Source: Caldilineaceae bacterium (GTDB lineage: Bacteria > Chloroflexota > Anaerolineae > Caldilineales > Caldilineaceae). From it: a DNA stretch of 64,000 bases. Shown here piece by piece: positions 61,493 through 64,000 of the stretch; position 1 is the stretch's first letter; each line of letters begins with the position of its first letter. A program made the position numbers and the translations under genes. The DNA lies in NCBI GenBank assembly GCA_020634755.1, contig JACKBC010000018.1:1-64000 (forward strand), read 5' to 3'. Below the pieces are notes generated by a model. The model was not told where the DNA came from. It was given only the letters and a program-made list of their open reading frames with translations, and did no database searches.

Positions 61493-61569
61493 ACTTACGC
61501 AAGCCTTGACTCAATGTGTATCGAATGCGAACGGATTTACTCTTGGCAATCCGCAGGCGCTGCGTAAGT
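61493..61569. repeat. Family B inverted-repeat element, copy 2 (77 bp)
   Basis: ACTTACGCAAGCC at the left and GCTGCGTAAGT at the right. It is about 70% like the copy at 53523-53599 and of equal length. Confidence 0.75.
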
Positions 61570-61599
61570 TATGTTAGAATTCAATTGCACGTTGCACAA

Positions 61600-62406
61600 T
61601 TAGGCTGCTAGCGCCACCTGAGCCAGAGAATGCTCGGTGCTGAATTTATAGCCTGCGCCGCGTACAGTAACCAGGTAAACAGGTTCAGAGGGATTTATTT
61701 CAATTTTCTCGCGCAAGCGGCGAATGGCCACCTCAACCAAATTGGTGCCGCCAGACTGCTCATATCCCCAAACGTGGCGAAACAGCTCATCTTTGCTAAT
61801 GGGACGATCCGGAGAGCGCATGACGTGAATCAACAGTTGATACTCAATGGGGGTTAGTTCGACCTTTTCGCCCCGCACAATAACGGTCTGCTTTTCGTCG
61901 TCAATGGTAATATCGCCGTGAGCCAACACGCAGAACGAGGGCTTTTCGGTAATCCAGGAGATGCGGCGTAGAATAGACTGTAAACGGGCTTCTACCTCGC
62001 GGAAAGTAAATGGCTTGGGAATGTAGTCGTCGGCGCCGATATTGAAACCGTGCACAATATCGTCGGAGCGATTCAGCGCCGTCAGCATGACAACGGGCAC
62101 ATCAGAGCGTTTGCGAATTTCTTCGCACGTTTGATACCCATCGATCCCCGGCATAACTACATCAAGCAAAACCAGGTCGATGTCTTCCTCGGCAAAAATT
62201 TCTAGAGCGGTTTCCCCATCACACGCTGCCATAACATTATATCCCAACCGCCGGAGTGATGCCTCCAACAGGTTGCGCAGCGGGTCTTCATCGTCAACGA
62301 CCAAAATACGAAAATTCTCAGGGGATAAGAGATTACAAGTTCGGATCTGGTTGCGCCCATGCTCGGCTTGATTTGCGTTGTTGCGATGAAGAATTTGATT
62401 ATTCAT
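61600..62406 (-). CDS. OmpR/PhoB-type response regulator
   Basis: The protein has 268 residues from the ATG at 62406 (GGAG upstream). The receiver domain (~33-150) has the acidic pair Asp38/Asp39, the phosphorylation site Asp82 (LLDVVMP), Thr109 and Lys131 (PKPF). The C-terminal winged helix (~165-260) has LTPIEYQLL, ISKDELFRHVWGYEQ, VEVAIRRLREKIE and TVRGAGYKF. An N-terminal ~30-residue extension (RNNANQAEHGRNQIRTC) precedes the domain. No histidine kinase gene adjoins, so it is an orphan regulator in this window. It has its own terminator. Confidence 0.95.
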   Translation of the reverse strand: MNNQILHRNNANQAEHGRNQIRTCNLLSPENFRILVVDDEDPLRNLLEASLRRLGYNVMAACDGETALEIFAEEDIDLVLLDVVMPGIDGYQTCEEIRKRSDVPVVMLTALNRSDDIVHGFNIGADDYIPKPFTFREVEARLQSILRRISWITEKPSFCVLAHGDITIDDEKQTVIVRGEKVELTPIEYQLLIHVMRSPDRPISKDELFRHVWGYEQSGGTNLVEVAIRRLREKIEINPSEPVYLVTVRGAGYKFSTEHSLAQVALAA

Positions 62407-62848
62407 AACGAAAACTCCAGGCTGAAATAACAAAAATCTAAGAAGATTAATGTTCTATGGAACAATATGCACTTGTTGTTGCGGTGGTAGAAACGGCGCG
62501 TTGTGGGAAATTATCTCTACGAAGTCGAACCGCGGCTCAAATTTCTAACTGTTATGCGAATGCCAGCTGTATCAAAATCTGTCTTTACACTGAGCCATTC
62601 GCGCTGTGTAATATTACTCGGTAAACATTACTTGCTGAATATTACTCGCTTTGACTACGACATTTCTATTATGATTAATCGTTATCAATGGCCGGAATCC
62701 TTCGCGTCAATCCACAAATTGACTAATTTGCTTTCTAATTGGACAACTAACCACAGGACTTATGCAAGCCCGGCGCAAGAATCGCCTAGTAATTCATGCT
62801 TGTTCTCTCCTTGCGAGCTACGGGTGCTATGTGAGTCTTGTACTATGC

Positions 62849-62936
62849 ACTTATGTTACGCAAGCCTGGCGGAAAGTTGGCTCGCCGACGTTCCTGTTTG
62901 GCCCTAGCCGACTGGCGGTCGCTGCGTAACGTGACC
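62849..62936. repeat. Family A inverted-repeat element, copy 4
   Basis: ACTTATGTTACGCAAGCC at the left and GCTGCGTAACGTGACC at the right; 88 bp. Confidence 0.8.
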
Positions 62937-62973
62937 TATTAATCGAAACAAACGCGATTCACAATTTTCTCCA

Positions 62974-63007
62974 ATAAAAAACCAGATGTTTGCATAAACA
63001 TCTGGTT
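62974..63007 (-). terminator. Terminator of ruvC
   Basis: On the minus strand AACCAGATGTTT, a 4-base loop, AAACATCTGGTT, then TTTTATTGG, 60 bases after the ruvC stop. Confidence 0.85.
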
Positions 63008-63066
63008 CGTAAACACATTTTCAGCCCACCGCAACGGTGTTAGCGATGCGCTGATATCATATAGAG

Positions 63067-63507
63067 TTAATAACTCATCGACATTTCTGCGTATCTGGCA
63101 TGCTGCAAATGACAAACGGCAATTGCCACGCCATCTGCTGCATCATCAGGCCGCGGTATCTCGGGCAAATCGAGCAGCCGCTGCACCATTTCCTGCATCT
63201 GGCGCTTATCCGCATTGCCATAGCCCGCAATAGATTGCTTGATTTCCGCCGGCGTATATTCTACTACGTCAATCCCTTTAGACGCGGCCGCCAAAAGGAT
63301 GACGCCGCGCGCTTGCCCCACTGTAATGGCCGTGGTTACATTGCGCCCAAAAAAGAGCTTTTCGACCGCCATTTGGTCGGGCTGGAACTCATTGAGCAAG
63401 GCTAATATATCCTGATGGATCTCGAGCAGACGCTGCGGCATAGTTGCCTGGCTGCGCGAACACCAAAGCCAGAACCGCAGTTCGCCATGATAACCTTGCG
63501 CCACCAC
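63067..63507 (-). CDS. ruvC: Crossover junction endodeoxyribonuclease RuvC, N-terminus disrupted
   Basis: The 146 visible residues match RuvC from the TGYGVVAQ segment to the end: MPQRLLEIHQDILALLNEF, VEKLFFGRNVTTAITVGQAR, VVEYTPAEIKQSIAGYGNADK, IPRPDDAADGVAIAVCHL, including Glu and the paired DD of the active site. The normal start (LGIDPGTAITGYG) should lie at ~63510-63553. There the DNA reads GCATTACGCTGGTGCGCAGC before ATTACTGGC, so the first catalytic Asp and the frame are lost by small indels. A second indel-like zone (RFWLWCSRSQAT) follows. Either a damaged gene or local sequence error; yebC next door shows the same. Confidence 0.8.
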   Translation of the reverse strand: MVAQGYHGELRFWLWCSRSQATMPQRLLEIHQDILALLNEFQPDQMAVEKLFFGRNVTTAITVGQARGVILLAAASKGIDVVEYTPAEIKQSIAGYGNADKRQMQEMVQRLLDLPEIPRPDDAADGVAIAVCHLQHARYAEMSMSY

Positions 63508-63605
63508 GCCATAGCCAGTAATGGCTGCGCACCAGCGTAATGCGTTCGATCACCTCGCCATTTTACGCCTGGTTTATCATCGTTCAAAAATAACTTGTAG
63601 ATTTA

Positions 63606-63637
63606 AACCTCGTCAGGTCTCGCAGACCCGACAGGTT
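63606..63637. repeat. AACCT..AGGTCT hairpin of a dispersed family
   Basis: AACCTCGTCAGGTCT pairs imperfectly with AGACCCGACAGGTTT; relatives form the outer arms at 57939/58140. Confidence 0.5.
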
Positions 63638-63751
63638 TGGTAGCCAACTTATTTTTCTGAACGCCTATTTACGGTTTTACGCCATTTCACGCCATCGCAC
63701 TCCAATCTGTCGGTCATTTTCCAGTGATAAACGTTGCTCACGTCGTCCAAT

Positions 63752-64000
63752 TCATCTCAAATTGTCGACCAGCCCCAATACGGTATCGGCCTCATCTCCG
63801 GCCACACCCATGGTTAGAGTTGGCTTCATAATCAGCTCCCAACTGTCCGGTGTATAGCTCATCCTGTAAAGCCCTGGGTTAACGCTGGCTTGCTCAGTGT
63901 TCCGTATATAAATTCCACCGCGCTCAAGCACTACCACGTCTTCGGCGCCCGCTTCCAAACTCGCCATAAAGAGCTCTTCCGAGTCCAATTCCTTGCTCAC
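63752..64000 (-). CDS. YebC/PmpR-family protein, C-terminal part, frameshifted
   Basis: The gene enters from the right edge. Visible residues include SEELFMASLEAGAEDVV and TPDSWELIMKPTLTM...DEADTVLGLVDNL, which are YebC/PmpR C-terminal motifs (transcription or translation factor of the TACO1 group). The stop at 63754-63752 is premature. With one base removed near 63757, the frame would read on as DELDDVSNVYH, the normal YebC ending. Mid-region residues (IYIRNTEQASVNPGLYRMS) also depart from the family in a way that small indels would explain. yebC upstream of ruvC is a standard order. Confidence 0.75.
   Translation of the reverse strand: MSKELDSEELFMASLEAGAEDVVVLERGGIYIRNTEQASVNPGLYRMSYTPDSWELIMKPTLTMGVAGDEADTVLGLVDNLR

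Larger units (their letters stand above)
61158..61599. other. Intergenic region with tandem and inverted repeats
   Basis: It contains three 15-bp tandem units (ACATAGGGCTACGCA type, 61258-61302), a third, worn family B-like element (61296-61369), the response-regulator terminator, and a family B element (61493-61569). No gene is seen. Confidence 0.55.
62407..63066. other. Intergenic region upstream of the response regulator
   Basis: It contains a worn family B-like element (62758-62836), a family A element (62849-62936), and the ruvC terminator. No gene is seen; small open frames have no coding character. Confidence 0.5.

Overview
The window reads as a chromosomal segment of a moderately GC-rich, non-photosynthetic filamentous-type bacterium, most likely Chloroflexota (Anaerolineae/Caldilineae-like). 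This is an inference from gene content: three giant AfsR/SARP-like BTAD-STAND regulators, Tat-exported ferritin-like (PF13668-type) proteins, SdrD/DUF11 and LysM secreted proteins, a Lys-less EF-P, the yebC-ruvC...ruvA neighbourhood, and very many short palindromic intergenic repeats. No rRNA, integrase, transposase gene, phage gene or CRISPR array is visible.

Layout. 0-5.6 kb (minus strand): an envelope cluster with two ferritin-like proteins around a large lipoprotein made of four tandem His-rich helical units plus a cupredoxin, then a sortase and a lamin-tail-type secreted protein. 6-11 kb (minus): a compact module of a WD40-HAMP membrane sensor, a MinD/ParA-like ATPase, a winged-helix protein, a PrsW-type membrane protease and a small zinc protein. 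11.3-12.3 kb: a CAP-domain lipoprotein. 13-25.5 kb: three ~1,100-residue BTAD-NB-ARC-TPR regulators, separated by repeats and MITE-like elements. 25.6-29 kb (plus): a small accessory gene set (ABM-like monooxygenase, 54-residue membrane peptide, kinase-like phosphotransferase, decayed TauD dioxygenase, sulfotransferase). It lies behind a promoter with six direct heptamers at exact 11-bp steps, the classical architecture of a SARP operator. 29-39 kb: secreted FN3 protein, YifB/ComM ATPase, a 1,161-residue SdrD/DUF11 protein, and a DUF255 thioredoxin-fold protein. 39-43.7 kb (plus): a PadR-controlled ABC/FtsX-like operon whose permease is interrupted by an in-frame TAG. 43.8-49.5 kb: enolase-superfamily dehydratase, 2Fe-2S ferredoxin, Gfo/Idh/MocA oxidoreductase, DinB, PhyH dioxygenase and a methyltransferase. 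49.7-58 kb: NfeD protease, two Yip1 proteins, a LysM-L,D-transpeptidase-like protein and a 7TM-PAS sensor. 58-64 kb: housekeeping genes (threonine/serine dehydratase-like, tRNA-Thr, efp, ruvA, an OmpR-type regulator, ruvC, yebC). The last ~600 bases carry several small indels.

Intergenic DNA is crowded with short non-coding repeats: at least five families of 70-180 bp inverted-repeat elements, REP-like hairpins and a TACGATTTACGA family that has entered coding sequence. The strongest candidates for something undescribed are: (1) 11-bp-phased direct repeats beside two of the BTAD regulators, suggesting SARP-type regulons outside actinomycetes; (2) the sensor/MinD/wHTH/PrsW/zinc-protein module; (3) the four-unit His-rich cupredoxin lipoprotein flanked by ferritin-like proteins.
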